The translations under genes were made by a program, and so were the position numbers. A model generated the notes under the pieces. That model ran no database searches and was not told where the DNA came from. It was given only the letters and a program-made list of their open reading frames with translations. A stretch of 9,062 nucleotides of DNA from JANMEB01 sp041740495. Lineage in GTDB: Bacteria; Planctomycetota; Planctomycetia; Pirellulales; Pirellulaceae. Positions 1 to 6,608 of this stretch are shown here, in pieces. How positions within the stretch are numbered: the first letter of the stretch is position 1; every line of letters begins with the position of its first letter. The stretch spans positions 1-9,062 of the forward strand of contig JBGSLW010000317.1 of NCBI GenBank assembly GCA_041740495.1, read 5' to 3'.

Positions 1-16
1 GAAGGCTCGCGCACCT

Positions 17-38
17 CCCGCGGCACACGTCCCGCGGG
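17..38 (-). other. GC-rich inverted repeat downstream of the DUF1501 gene
   Basis: Perfect 7-bp arms, CCCGCGG at 17-23 and CCGCGGG at 32-38, are separated by 8 bases. Transcription of the minus-strand operon leaves its last stop codon at 81 and would run into this hairpin. No T-tract follows in the minus-strand direction, so it is not a typical intrinsic terminator. It could be a weak terminator, a transcript-stabilising 3' end, or part of the leader of the next minus-strand gene beyond the window edge. Confidence 0.35.
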
Positions 39-50
39 GGCGGCCAACCT

Positions 51-79
51 ATTATAGCCTGAGTCCCACCGAATGCCGA
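51..79 (-). promoter_or_regulatory. Possible minus-strand promoter for a gene beyond the left edge
   Basis: Read on the minus strand, positions 56-51 give a perfect TATAAT. With a 17-base spacer the -35 position (79-74) reads TCGGCA, matching 4 of 6 consensus bases. It lies just after the DUF1501 stop codon, so it would start a transcript leaving the window leftwards, with the 17-38 hairpin in its leader. The AT-rich box stands out in GC-rich DNA, but the downstream gene cannot be seen. Confidence 0.3.
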
Positions 80-80
80 A

Positions 81-1349
81 TCAGCTCCACAGCGGAAGCA
101 ACTCGAACCTCCCCCCCAAAATGGGCTCGCTAGGTACACCCAACCACTTCTCCAACAGCGTGGCGTAGACGCTGCGGAAGTCGACCGAATGGACCAGATC
201 CCCTTGATCCAGCTCGACCAGACTTGGGTATCGTCCCAGCAAGGGCGGGAGCCCTTCCGGCCCGACGATCAGCAACGGCGCGGCGGTGCCGTGATCGGTC
301 CCACCACTGCCGTTCTCGCGGACGCGCCGGCCGAACTCGCTGAAACAAACGGTCAGGACTTGATCCGCCCGGCCTTGCGCTTTTAGATCGTCGTAGAAAC
401 CAGCCAACGACCGGCTGACCTCGGTGAGCAAAGCGGCGTGGGCCCCCGCCTGCTGGCTGTGTGTGTCAAACCCGGCAATCTCGACGTAGTACACCCGCGG
501 CCCGAAATCGGCGGCGATCAGCTGCGCGACGCTTGCCAGTTTCCGTCCCAGGTCGGAGCCTCCGTAGGCCTTTCCCGGTTGAAGGTCGATCGCCTCCAAT
601 CGCTGGGAGGCCTCCAACGCGGTGGACCGGGCCGCCTCCAAAAACTCCAATAGCTCGTGCGGCCTGCTTTCGTTGGATTCCGAAACGACTTCGTCCGTTC
701 CCAACTGCCGTAACGCTTCGCGAACCGACCGATCGGAAGTCACCCGCAGACTCTCGATCGACTGCAGACTGGGGACCATCACGTTGAGGCCGGTCAGCGC
801 CAGCGGCAGGGGCTCGTCCCCCAAGTGCAACGCGCGGATCGATCGGACGGTTTGCCCCTCCGCGCCGTTCTGGCTGGCTGCGTTCGCACCCGCCCTGGCG
901 GACGTGGAATCAAGCCACCGCCCCAACCACCCGCTGTGATGTGGCGTCTCCATTTGAGCGCTATGCCAGATATCCATCGACTCGAAATGCGACCGGTTCG
1001 GTTGGGGATACCCTACCCCCTGCACGATCGCCAAGCGCGATTGCTGCTGAAGGTCCGCCAAGCCCGACATCGCCGGATGCCAGCCCAGATAATTGTCTAT
1101 TTTCAAGACAGCGTTCGATTCGATCCGAGTCGCGAAGCGATTGCGGTGGTAGGCGTCGTCGCCGTAGGGAACAACCGTATTCAATCCATCGTTTCCGCCG
1201 CTTAGTTGGAGCACCACCAGCGTTTTTTCCCCTAACGACTGCGCTGCCTGCCGACCCGTCCGAGCCCAAATTTGGGGAACCCAGGCGGTCGATGCGACCA
1301 CGGCCGCCGACGCCGACCCGAGCAAGAAATCTCTGCGCGCCCAACTCAT
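81..1349 (-). CDS. DUF1501 family protein, Tat-exported (alkaline phosphatase/sulfatase-like fold)
   Basis: A 422-residue protein, a normal length for DUF1501. A twin-arginine signal starts it: RRDFLLGSASAA at residues 5-16, then a hydrophobic stretch to about residue 28, so export of the folded protein by Tat is expected. Family hallmarks follow in order: LSGGNDGLNTVVPY (49-62), HPAMSGLADL (91-100), NRSHFESMDIWHS (118-130), GWLGRWLD (140-147), GFDTHSQQAGAH (293-304), FSEFGRRVREN (336-346) and TDHGTAAPLLIVG (351-363). The conserved His/Asp residues recall metal-binding positions of the alkaline phosphatase/sulfatase superfamily, but no reaction is established for DUF1501. The start is supported by GGAG eight bases upstream. 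It is the last gene of the three-gene operon, 97 bp after the DUF1800 gene. These two families often sit side by side in bacteria. The family call is secure; the substrate is unknown. Confidence 0.93.
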   Translation of the reverse strand: MSWARRDFLLGSASAAVVASTAWVPQIWARTGRQAAQSLGEKTLVVLQLSGGNDGLNTVVPYGDDAYHRNRFATRIESNAVLKIDNYLGWHPAMSGLADLQQQSRLAIVQGVGYPQPNRSHFESMDIWHSAQMETPHHSGWLGRWLDSTSARAGANAASQNGAEGQTVRSIRALHLGDEPLPLALTGLNVMVPSLQSIESLRVTSDRSVREALRQLGTDEVVSESNESRPHELLEFLEAARSTALEASQRLEAIDLQPGKAYGGSDLGRKLASVAQLIAADFGPRVYYVEIAGFDTHSQQAGAHAALLTEVSRSLAGFYDDLKAQGRADQVLTVCFSEFGRRVRENGSGGTDHGTAAPLLIVGPEGLPPLLGRYPSLVELDQGDLVHSVDFRSVYATLLEKWLGVPSEPILGGRFELLPLWS

Positions 1350-1376
1350 CGATATGTCTCCGTCAAGCGACTAAAA

Positions 1377-1405
1377 ATAGTACCGCAATGCATGACCGTA
1401 CGCAA
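1377..1405 (-). promoter_or_regulatory. Weak internal promoter candidate before the DUF1501 gene
   Basis: In the 97-bp gap between the DUF1800 stop and the DUF1501 start, the minus strand reads TTGCGT (1405-1400), 17 bases, then TACTAT (1382-1377). The matches are 3 of 6 and 4 of 6 to the sigma70 consensus. A start near 1370 would give a leader of about 20 bases before the ATG at 1349. A partly symmetric sequence (1381-1400, 7 of 10 paired positions, centre ATGCAT) fills the spacer. The gap has no convincing terminator, so read-through from the operon is also expected. Confidence 0.28.
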
Positions 1406-1446
1406 AAAAACTCTCGATTCCCGCCGGAGAAGTGCTTGGCATCGGG

Positions 1447-2787
1447 TTACCCTAGTTGAAACTCGGGGAGGGTCGAAAGTGCTTTGATCGCGGCCACCAG
1501 GCGCTGACCGACCGACGCCTGTTCGACGATCGCAACCAGACTTGCCTTGCGACGATCGCTCAAGGGAACCGCCAGGAGCCGTTCACACCCCCACGCCACG
1601 GCATTCTCCGCCGATTGGATTCCCTCGCGGCGATCCAAATTTTCCGATCCCGGCAGCGCTTGGGATAATTCGTCGGTCAGCCGCGCGACCGCGTTGACCC
1701 GTCCCATCCAAGTGGCGGAGTTGATCCACTGCTCACCCCCGTCCCAGCCTTTGACATTGGGCGGAAAGAAGAGCGCCATCCCCAACTCGCGCATTTGACC
1801 CGCCAGCACCGTAGCACTGGCGGTGGCGCCGAGGGCCCGCAGCAGTCCGACCGCCATGTCGACCGGGGACCTGATTTTTTGCCCGAGTGCCTGGCGGCTG
1901 TAGAACAAGCGACTGGTGCACAACTTGCGCATTGCGGCCCGAGTCTCAAAGTCGTTATCGCGCAGGCATTGTGCCAGCGGCTCGATTGTCTCGCCCTGCG
2001 TCGGGTTGCCGTCCGCCACGTAATATCGGTACAGCTTGATCGCGATGAAGCGGGCTGCAGCGGGCTGGGAGAGAACTCGGGCAATCGCTTCTTCGCCGGA
2101 TTCAACCCCCCCCTCGCCAAAGAGAACTTTCTCACCCGGGTCGTGCTGGAAGCGGTTGAACTCGAAGCGGTCCCCCCGCAACTCCCAGCCCGTGAAGGCC
2201 CGGGCCAATTCGCGAATATCGTGCTCCGTATAATTCCCTAATCCCAGGCAAAACAGTTCTAGAAGTTCCCGCGCGTAATTCTCATTCGGTCGGTTGCGTT
2301 TGTTGCTGACGCTGTCCAAGTAGATCAACATCGCCGGGTCGCGACTGATCTCCAGGACCAATTGAGAAAAAGGACCCAGGGCGTTCCGCCGCAGCAGGTC
2401 GTTTTGCTGGAGCATCAATCGAGGGGACTGGACTTTTTGCGCACTGGTTGCGAAGTGGCCGTGCCAAAAGATCGTCAACCTTTCCAGCGCCGGGTTGCGT
2501 GTATGGATCAAGCGAAACAGCCACCAGGCCGGCAACTGGACGGCCGGGTTACCACTCGCAGCGATTCGGCGCAACTGATCGAATTCGGATTCCGTGCGGA
2601 CGAAATCCGCGTCGGTCGTTGAGGGAGCAAGCAATCGCTCGACCACCTCGCCGCATGTCTGGCCGACGGCAGACTGCAAATCGGATGCGTTGGCGCCCAA
2701 CCCCAACCGGCGGAAGAGATGGGTCGCTTGGTGGGCATCCAGCGGAACGTCCGCCACGGAATCCCACATCGAGTCGCGCGGGTACAT
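1447..2787 (-). CDS. DUF1800 domain-containing protein
   Basis: A 446-residue protein, close to the usual DUF1800 length. Features in order: HLFRRLGLGA (23-32), the N-terminal family signature; WWLFRLIHTRNPALERL (88-104); FWHGHFATSAQKV (107-119) with two histidines; QQNDLLRRNALGPF (127-140); and the most conserved block, RPNENYARELLELFCLG (166-182) with NYTEHDI (185-191) and ARAFTGW (195-201). No signal peptide is visible: the N-terminus (MYPRDSMWDSVADVPLD) is polar and acidic. The start is firm, since AGGAGG lies seven bases upstream. It is the middle gene of the operon, 11 bp behind the DUF3352-like gene and 97 bp before DUF1501. The biochemical role of DUF1800 is not known; frequent pairing with DUF1501 suggests a shared complex (inference). 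The family call is secure. Confidence 0.93.
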   Translation of the reverse strand: MYPRDSMWDSVADVPLDAHQATHLFRRLGLGANASDLQSAVGQTCGEVVERLLAPSTTDADFVRTESEFDQLRRIAASGNPAVQLPAWWLFRLIHTRNPALERLTIFWHGHFATSAQKVQSPRLMLQQNDLLRRNALGPFSQLVLEISRDPAMLIYLDSVSNKRNRPNENYARELLELFCLGLGNYTEHDIRELARAFTGWELRGDRFEFNRFQHDPGEKVLFGEGGVESGEEAIARVLSQPAAARFIAIKLYRYYVADGNPTQGETIEPLAQCLRDNDFETRAAMRKLCTSRLFYSRQALGQKIRSPVDMAVGLLRALGATASATVLAGQMRELGMALFFPPNVKGWDGGEQWINSATWMGRVNAVARLTDELSQALPGSENLDRREGIQSAENAVAWGCERLLAVPLSDRRKASLVAIVEQASVGQRLVAAIKALSTLPEFQLG

Positions 2788-2801
2788 GGCATCTCCTCCT
2801 A
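2788..2801 (-). promoter_or_regulatory. Shine-Dalgarno site overlapping the upstream stop codon (translational coupling)
   Basis: On the minus strand the TAG stop of the DUF3352-like gene (2801-2799) runs directly into AGGAGG (2800-2795), which sits seven bases before the DUF1800 ATG at 2787. A ribosome ending the first gene would stand on the binding site of the second. This fits translational coupling and shows that both are on one transcript. It also fixes the DUF1800 start and argues against an upstream out-of-frame ATG at 2792. Confidence 0.75.
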
Positions 2802-4808
2802 CTTGGCTGGGTCCGCTGTCGGAGATTTGGTTGCCAAGCGCAACACGCCATCGAGCGTAACGTAAGTCGCGTCCACCCCCAACCGCAGCGCTGCGTAATC
2901 GATCCGATCCGCAATCGCCAAGAACAAGTCGATTTCGGCCGCGACCTCAGTTCGCTCCCGCCCGGTTTGCAACATGCGCTGTGCGATCAATGCATCGCGG
3001 TTCATTTGGCCCAAAGCCGCAGCTTGCGGCGGTCGGATCTCGATGATGGAATTCGTCCCCCCCGCCAGCGCTCCGTCCGATGTCGAACGGGTTGAGGGGG
3101 GCGCCGCCAAGATCTGTTCAGCCAGTCCCCGATCGCTGGCGATGACCAACCGCTCATCCGAAATCGCCAACGTCGGGGAAAAATTGCGATAGAGCCCCGC
3201 GGCCATGTAGTCCCGGGAATCCTGCCGGTCCGACAACTGCATGTACTCGGCAACGCAAAACGTATCCCCGTCGACGCGTTCGGTCAGGACCTCCATCGGC
3301 GGGTAGCCCCCCGGTCCGGCGTTGAGATTGGCGAAGCTAATCAATTGTTGAAAGGCGAGTCGCAGGACGCGTTCCCCCTTCGCGCGATCGCGCATCTTGC
3401 CCACCAGAGCAAACGTGGGGATCTTGATCTCCGCCTGGGCCGCACGGATCGATTCGCGCGGCTGACACACCACCAAGTCGAACTGCGGATCCAGGAACCC
3501 GAACACTTCGCCGACAGTCGTCACTCCACCCAAGAGCGTGGCGATATCGCTTTCGGCCTTGGCCATGCCCGCTTGGGCGTTCTCATCGCTAATGAGTTGC
3601 GGGGCCATATTCCAGAACGCACCCAGATCGCGGTGCCAACGGACCGACAGAATCTGCTCAGCGAATTCGAACGACGCCGGAACCGACCCACGCCCCTTCC
3701 CGTCGGCATCGGCGGACCCAAAAAAGTAGTCCCAGCGTGGATCGAGCGACTGCGGGAGCGGCGCGGCGAAGCGGACCGCCAGTTGCCCGCCGGCAAAGTC
3801 CCCGCCGAAGGTCGCCCATGGCGATTGGGAAATGACTTCGAATACGCCTCCCAGAATAAGCTCTTGCCCCAAGTCCTTTCCCCGTTCCATTTGCAACTTG
3901 CCGGCCTGACGCAACGCCTCCAAATCGATGGCGCCGTGCACTCGCAAGTCGCTCAGTCCAGCCGCAGCGAGCGCACTCTCCGCCGCTCGATACCACGCCT
4001 GTTGGGCCAAGTTCTGCTGCGGCTGTGCGGCGAGCGCCCGATCGAGGATCGCTTTGCCCAGTGCGCTACTGGAGGCAAGGACGACGCGTCCTTGGTGGAA
4101 CGCGATCCGCAACTCGTCGGCGGCGAATGCCGGCACCCCCTGATACGCTACAGCGCGCAATCCAGGCGGGCCTTCCCGCGAAAGCCCGGCCAGCGTCGCA
4201 AATTCGCTGAGAACCTTTTGGGTCCGCTGGAACGTGTCCTCGGCCGGATGAAAAATCACGGCCAGCCCGCCATCCCGATCCAAGGCCGCAATCCCAGGAC
4301 CCGCCGTCGCCTCCTGCACCAGACTGGGCAAGTCCTGTTCGAACAACCCTTCAATGAACAGCCGACCCGTCGTCCATTGGCGATATTGTGGGGTCGCTTG
4401 GAGTTGAGCGAGCTGCGGAGCGGAGGCCACCGTCTGCCATGCCCCGGTTTGCTCCAGCGACGTCCAGAGTTCCCCCAGCTTTTCAAATCGAACAACGGCA
4501 ACGACGGAATCCGGCAACCAGCTCGCTGCCTCCAGGGAATCGACGACAGCGCCGCCGGATGGCTTGGTCGCCGTGCGCTGCGCTGTCGTGCTTTGTCGTG
4601 TTGTCGCGCTTTGCTGTATTGTCGCGCTTTGCCGTGTTGTCGTGCTTTGCTGAGCTTGTGCGTTGCCTACCGCCGTAACCCCCGCGCTCCACAGCATCAG
4701 GCAAAACAAAAGGCACGAATTGCCAGCGGAACAAATCCGCGTCCGCCAATTCGACGGAGAACGTACGGGAGCGATGCGGAGAAGCGAGTCGACGAGCGGA
4801 CGGAACAT
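2799..4808 (-). CDS. Exported DUF3352-like protein of unknown function, first gene of the operon
   Basis: 669 residues from the chosen ATG at 4808, which has GAGG eight bases upstream. An in-frame ATG at 4913 would add 35 residues, but it has no such site and would make the divergent palindrome coding. Residues 1-30 form a long basic region, 31-47 a hydrophobic core (SCLLFCLMLWSAGVTAV), and NAQA at 49-52 gives a signal peptidase I site. A Ser/Thr/Gln hexapeptide repeat (54-77) follows as a probable linker. The folded part begins near residue 97 with LPDSVVAVVRFEKLGELW, like the openings of DUF3352-type proteins. Two related segments, RIAFHQGRVVLASSSALGKA (234-253) and LAISDERLVIASDRGLAEQI (547-566), suggest an internally duplicated fold. 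No catalytic motif or further membrane segment is seen. A periplasmic or surface role beside DUF1800/DUF1501 is inferred. The gene is certain; the family label is tentative. Confidence 0.8.
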   Translation of the reverse strand: MFRPLVDSLLRIAPVRSPSNWRTRICSAGNSCLLFCLMLWSAGVTAVGNAQAQQSTTTRQSATIQQSATTRQSTTAQRTATKPSGGAVVDSLEAASWLPDSVVAVVRFEKLGELWTSLEQTGAWQTVASAPQLAQLQATPQYRQWTTGRLFIEGLFEQDLPSLVQEATAGPGIAALDRDGGLAVIFHPAEDTFQRTQKVLSEFATLAGLSREGPPGLRAVAYQGVPAFAADELRIAFHQGRVVLASSSALGKAILDRALAAQPQQNLAQQAWYRAAESALAAAGLSDLRVHGAIDLEALRQAGKLQMERGKDLGQELILGGVFEVISQSPWATFGGDFAGGQLAVRFAAPLPQSLDPRWDYFFGSADADGKGRGSVPASFEFAEQILSVRWHRDLGAFWNMAPQLISDENAQAGMAKAESDIATLLGGVTTVGEVFGFLDPQFDLVVCQPRESIRAAQAEIKIPTFALVGKMRDRAKGERVLRLAFQQLISFANLNAGPGGYPPMEVLTERVDGDTFCVAEYMQLSDRQDSRDYMAAGLYRNFSPTLAISDERLVIASDRGLAEQILAAPPSTRSTSDGALAGGTNSIIEIRPPQAAALGQMNRDALIAQRMLQTGRERTEVAAEIDLFLAIADRIDYAALRLGVDATYVTLDGVLRLATKSPTADPAK
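4578..4649 (-). repeat. 18-bp in-frame tandem repeat encoding a hexapeptide repeat
   Basis: Four 18-bp units, imperfectly repeated, encode QSTTTR, QSATIQ, QSATTR and QSTTAQ. A fifth degenerate unit (RTATKP) extends to 4560. They lie directly after the predicted signal peptide cleavage site of the DUF3352-like protein. Gain or loss of a unit would keep the frame, so the array could vary in length without breaking the gene. The composition (Ser, Thr, Gln) is that of a flexible, possibly glycosylated linker. Confidence 0.85.
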
Positions 4809-4848
4809 ATCAAGTACCTCGCGCGAGATGGGGAGAGCCACCGATCCA

Positions 4849-4878
4849 ATGCTATGCCGTCCGACGTAACGATACCAA
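4849..4878 (-). promoter_or_regulatory. Candidate minus-strand promoter of the DUF3352-like/DUF1800/DUF1501 operon
   Basis: The minus strand reads TTGGTA (4878-4873), an 18-base spacer, then TAGCAT (4854-4849), each 4 of 6 to the sigma70 consensus. Transcription would begin near 4842, giving a leader of about 34 bases to the ATG at 4808. The inverted repeat at 4890-4909 lies just upstream, about 57 bases from the predicted start, a usual position for an activator. An alternative -35, TTGAAA, lies inside the repeat but lacks a good -10. Confidence 0.3.
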
Positions 4879-4889
4879 GGCGGTGCGCG

Positions 4890-4909
4890 GCAAGTTTCAA
4901 GAAACTTGC
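4890..4909. promoter_or_regulatory. Perfect 9+2+9 inverted repeat, candidate operator in the divergent region
   Basis: GCAAGTTTC, AA, GAAACTTGC: nine-base arms with no mismatch and a two-base centre. Its centre is about 91 bases from the operon start codon (4808) and about 85 bases from the PhyH start codon (4985), almost exactly in the middle of the 176-bp divergent gap. No T-tract follows on either side, so it is not a terminator, and a two-base loop makes an RNA hairpin unlikely. It most resembles a site for a dimeric regulator; the regulator is not in the window. Confidence 0.6.
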
Positions 4910-4959
4910 ACAAAATTGGATTCGTCCACTTGCGGCCGGCAGGTCGAATTGCACGAATC

Positions 4960-4968
4960 TGTTATAAC
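4960..4968 (+). promoter_or_regulatory. Candidate extended -10 promoter of the PhyH gene
   Basis: TGT followed by TATAAC forms an extended -10 element (TGn plus 5 of 6 of TATAAT). No good -35 lies 16-18 bases upstream, which an extended -10 promoter can tolerate. Transcription from about 4975 would leave only about 10 bases before the ATG at 4985, so the message would be nearly leaderless, with only a weak AGG as ribosome site. That short leader is the main doubt. Confidence 0.4.
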
Positions 4969-4984
4969 GCTACCAGGCAAGCTC

Positions 4985-6235
4985 ATGGGCACCATCCTCC
5001 AAGTCTCTGAAGCCTTCGACCGCCTGCGGGCGACTTGTGCGCCGTTGCGTGGGGAACCGATACCTCCCGCCGCAGAGCTCTTGCCCGCGGATCTGTGGCA
5101 ATCGTGGAATTCGGCCGAGTTGACCGCGTTGTCGGCCGCGTTGGAGGCTGAATGGAGCGGGGACTTTTACGCCCCTGACCACGCCGCGCAAACCGCGAAG
5201 CTCAAGCCGGCTTTCAGCCGCGCTCTCTCGCTTGGGTATTGCCGGCTGTTGGGGGCCCTGTTTCCCCCACTCCCACGGGCCGATCGCGGCCCGTCGCTCG
5301 GGACGCCCCATGCGGAAACGGTTACTGCCGCGACGAATCAACTGCACACCGACGGCTATTGCGTTTGGCCTGAGCGACTGGCCGATCAGGCCTGCGACGC
5401 CATCACCCGATCCTTACGCCACATCCGATTCCGCGTCCGATCGTCCGGACAAATCATGGATGGCTTTTGCGATCGGAATATCTATCGTCCGGCGGGCAGC
5501 ACTTGTTGGGTGATCGATCCACAAGAGATTCTGCGGATCCCGGAAGTACAAACCTTAGTGTGCGACCCGTTGTTACTGAATCTGGTGCAGGCCTATCTGG
5601 GTTGCCCCCCGGTTCATGTGCGAGCGAATTGCTGGTGGTCGATCAACGCCTCTGATCCAGCGCAGGCCGGCGATCCCAGCACCCAACGGTTTCATCAGGA
5701 TCAGGAGTTTGCCCGCTCCATCAAGGTATTCGTATACCTCAACGACGTCACGGAATGGAACGGTCCCCACGTGTACCTTGCGGGATCACCCCAGGATTAC
5801 GAAGACCATACTCCACCCGGATACTGTTTGACCGACCGATTGTCCGACGAATACATCGCCGAACATTATGCGCGGGAACGGGAGTGCGTCCTCACGGGTC
5901 CGCGGGGGACCTTGGTGCTGGAAGACCCCCACGGCTTTCATAAGGGGATGCCGATTCGCTGCGGCTACCGCCTGATGCTGCAGCTCCAATACAGCTGCAG
6001 CTTGTTTTTCCGGGCGTTTCCCAGCTTTGCGCTGCGGGGGCTGTCGCCCGAATTCTCTGCGTTCGCAACGGCCCACCCGCGAACGTTTCTCAACTATGAC
6101 GATGCACGCTACTTGGAAGAGCGGGCTGGGCCAGCGTGGCGGCTCGATGGGGCGGATCACCCTCCGCGGCGCATCGGTGCGACGCCGTGGTTGGCCAGGC
6201 TCCGCCGTTGGATGCACGAGCGGCGACACCACTGA
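4985..6235 (+). CDS. Phytanoyl-CoA dioxygenase (PhyH) family Fe(II)/2-oxoglutarate oxygenase
   Basis: 416 residues from the ATG at 4985. An in-frame ATG at 4883 would add 34 residues translated through the divergent palindrome and is disfavoured. The iron-binding facial triad is visible: the H-x-D pair in FHQDQEF (H237, D239) and a distal histidine in PHGFHKG (H319, with H316 close by). R329 in RCGYRLMLQLQ follows at the spacing expected for the 2-oxoglutarate carboxylate. Between them, IKVFVYLNDVTEWNGPHVYLAGSP is the core strand region typical of PhyH proteins. About 120 N-terminal residues precede the domain (which begins near TNQLHTDGYCVWPERL) and are not recognised. No signal peptide is seen, so it is probably cytoplasmic. 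Family members hydroxylate lipids, natural products or small molecules; the substrate here cannot be told. It is single-gene, divergent from the DUF3352-like operon. Confidence 0.88.
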   Translation: MGTILQVSEAFDRLRATCAPLRGEPIPPAAELLPADLWQSWNSAELTALSAALEAEWSGDFYAPDHAAQTAKLKPAFSRALSLGYCRLLGALFPPLPRADRGPSLGTPHAETVTAATNQLHTDGYCVWPERLADQACDAITRSLRHIRFRVRSSGQIMDGFCDRNIYRPAGSTCWVIDPQEILRIPEVQTLVCDPLLLNLVQAYLGCPPVHVRANCWWSINASDPAQAGDPSTQRFHQDQEFARSIKVFVYLNDVTEWNGPHVYLAGSPQDYEDHTPPGYCLTDRLSDEYIAEHYARERECVLTGPRGTLVLEDPHGFHKGMPIRCGYRLMLQLQYSCSLFFRAFPSFALRGLSPEFSAFATAHPRTFLNYDDARYLEERAGPAWRLDGADHPPRRIGATPWLARLRRWMHERRHH

Positions 6236-6280
6236 TCGAGCGGCACGCCACGGAATTTTCCGCCTGATCGGTACGTCTTA

Positions 6281-6333
6281 CCCGGCTTGCGGCGCGATGC
6301 TGGCACTCGGCGCCTGTTCGGGACCGTTTTTTT
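6281..6333 (+). terminator. Probable intrinsic terminator of the PhyH gene
   Basis: An imperfect long stem made of CCCG (6281-6284) with CGGG (6319-6322) and GGCGC (6291-6295) with GCGCC (6310-6314), followed by ACCG and seven T (6327-6333). It lies 45 bases after the PhyH stop codon. The internal loops make it weaker than the two later terminators, but the position and T-tract fit. Confidence 0.5.
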
Positions 6334-6341
6334 GCGAAGAC

Positions 6342-6350
6342 TGATAAAAT
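6342..6350 (+). promoter_or_regulatory. Possible extended -10 promoter upstream of the BON-domain gene
   Basis: TGA followed by TAAAAT gives a TGn extended -10 with 5 of 6 matches. No -35 is evident, since the preceding T-tract belongs to the terminator. Transcription would begin near 6357, giving a leader of about 250 bases. A better-placed promoter nearer the gene was not found. Confidence 0.28.
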
Positions 6351-6608
6351 CCAAAAAAACCAACCCTGGACAACCGATATCATCCGAAAGAAATATCTGA
6401 TTACGAGTCGCGCTTCGCCAGTTGCCCGGCCCGCCGGGAAACTCGTTCACCCGACTAAGGTGAGGTCGCCAAGCGAATCAGTGTTTCGGACAACACCAAC
6501 TCGTACAGCAAACGAAGAAATCAGAACCAGCCTGTTGTTCCGCGACCCAGTCTCCTTGCGGATCAGTTGATGGTTTTGCTGGCGTCAGTTTCAATCAGGA
6601 GGGAAGAA

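Larger units (their letters stand above)
6236..6608. other. Gene-free stretch between PhyH and the BON-domain gene
   Basis: These 373 bases hold a probable terminator (6281-6333), a possible extended -10 (6342-6350), a short GC hairpin with CCCGG/CCGGG arms (6424-6437) lacking a T-tract, and a strong ribosome site (6597-6602). I see no convincing small ORF. If the promoter at 6342 is right, the BON gene has a leader of about 250 bases, long enough for a structured regulatory element, but I recognise no known riboswitch. Confidence 0.5.

Noticed and set aside
1401..1446. Minus-strand terminator between the DUF1800 and DUF1501 genes
   Set aside because: A seven-base T run is present on the minus strand, but the only stem before it is four base pairs (TCTC/GAGA) with a 12-base loop, too weak to call.
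2448..3095. 215-codon open frame on the plus strand
   Set aside because: Antisense to the DUF1800 start and the end of the DUF3352-like gene; Arg-rich product with no recognisable motif or ribosome site.
4809..4913. 35-residue N-terminal extension of the DUF3352-like protein
   Set aside because: The extension has no ribosome site, puts a poor sequence before the signal peptide and would translate the divergent palindrome. The ATG at 4808 has GAGG at eight bases.
3345..4967. 540-codon open frame on the plus strand
   Set aside because: It lies antisense to the DUF3352-like gene over most of its length and gives an Arg/Pro-rich product without domains. The opposite strand has a signal peptide, ribosome site and operon context. 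It is a GC-driven shadow.
4883..4984. 34-residue N-terminal extension of the PhyH protein
   Set aside because: It translates through the palindrome and the putative promoter and has no family similarity that I can see; the ATG at 4985 is a better start, though its ribosome site is weak.
6424..6437. GC hairpin CCCGG/CCGGG as a terminator
   Set aside because: The stem is five base pairs and no T-tract follows on either strand.
6568..6596. TTGATG, 17 bases, TTCAAT as a promoter for the BON-domain gene
   Set aside because: The spacing is ideal, but transcription would begin inside or after the AGGAGG ribosome site, leaving no usable leader.
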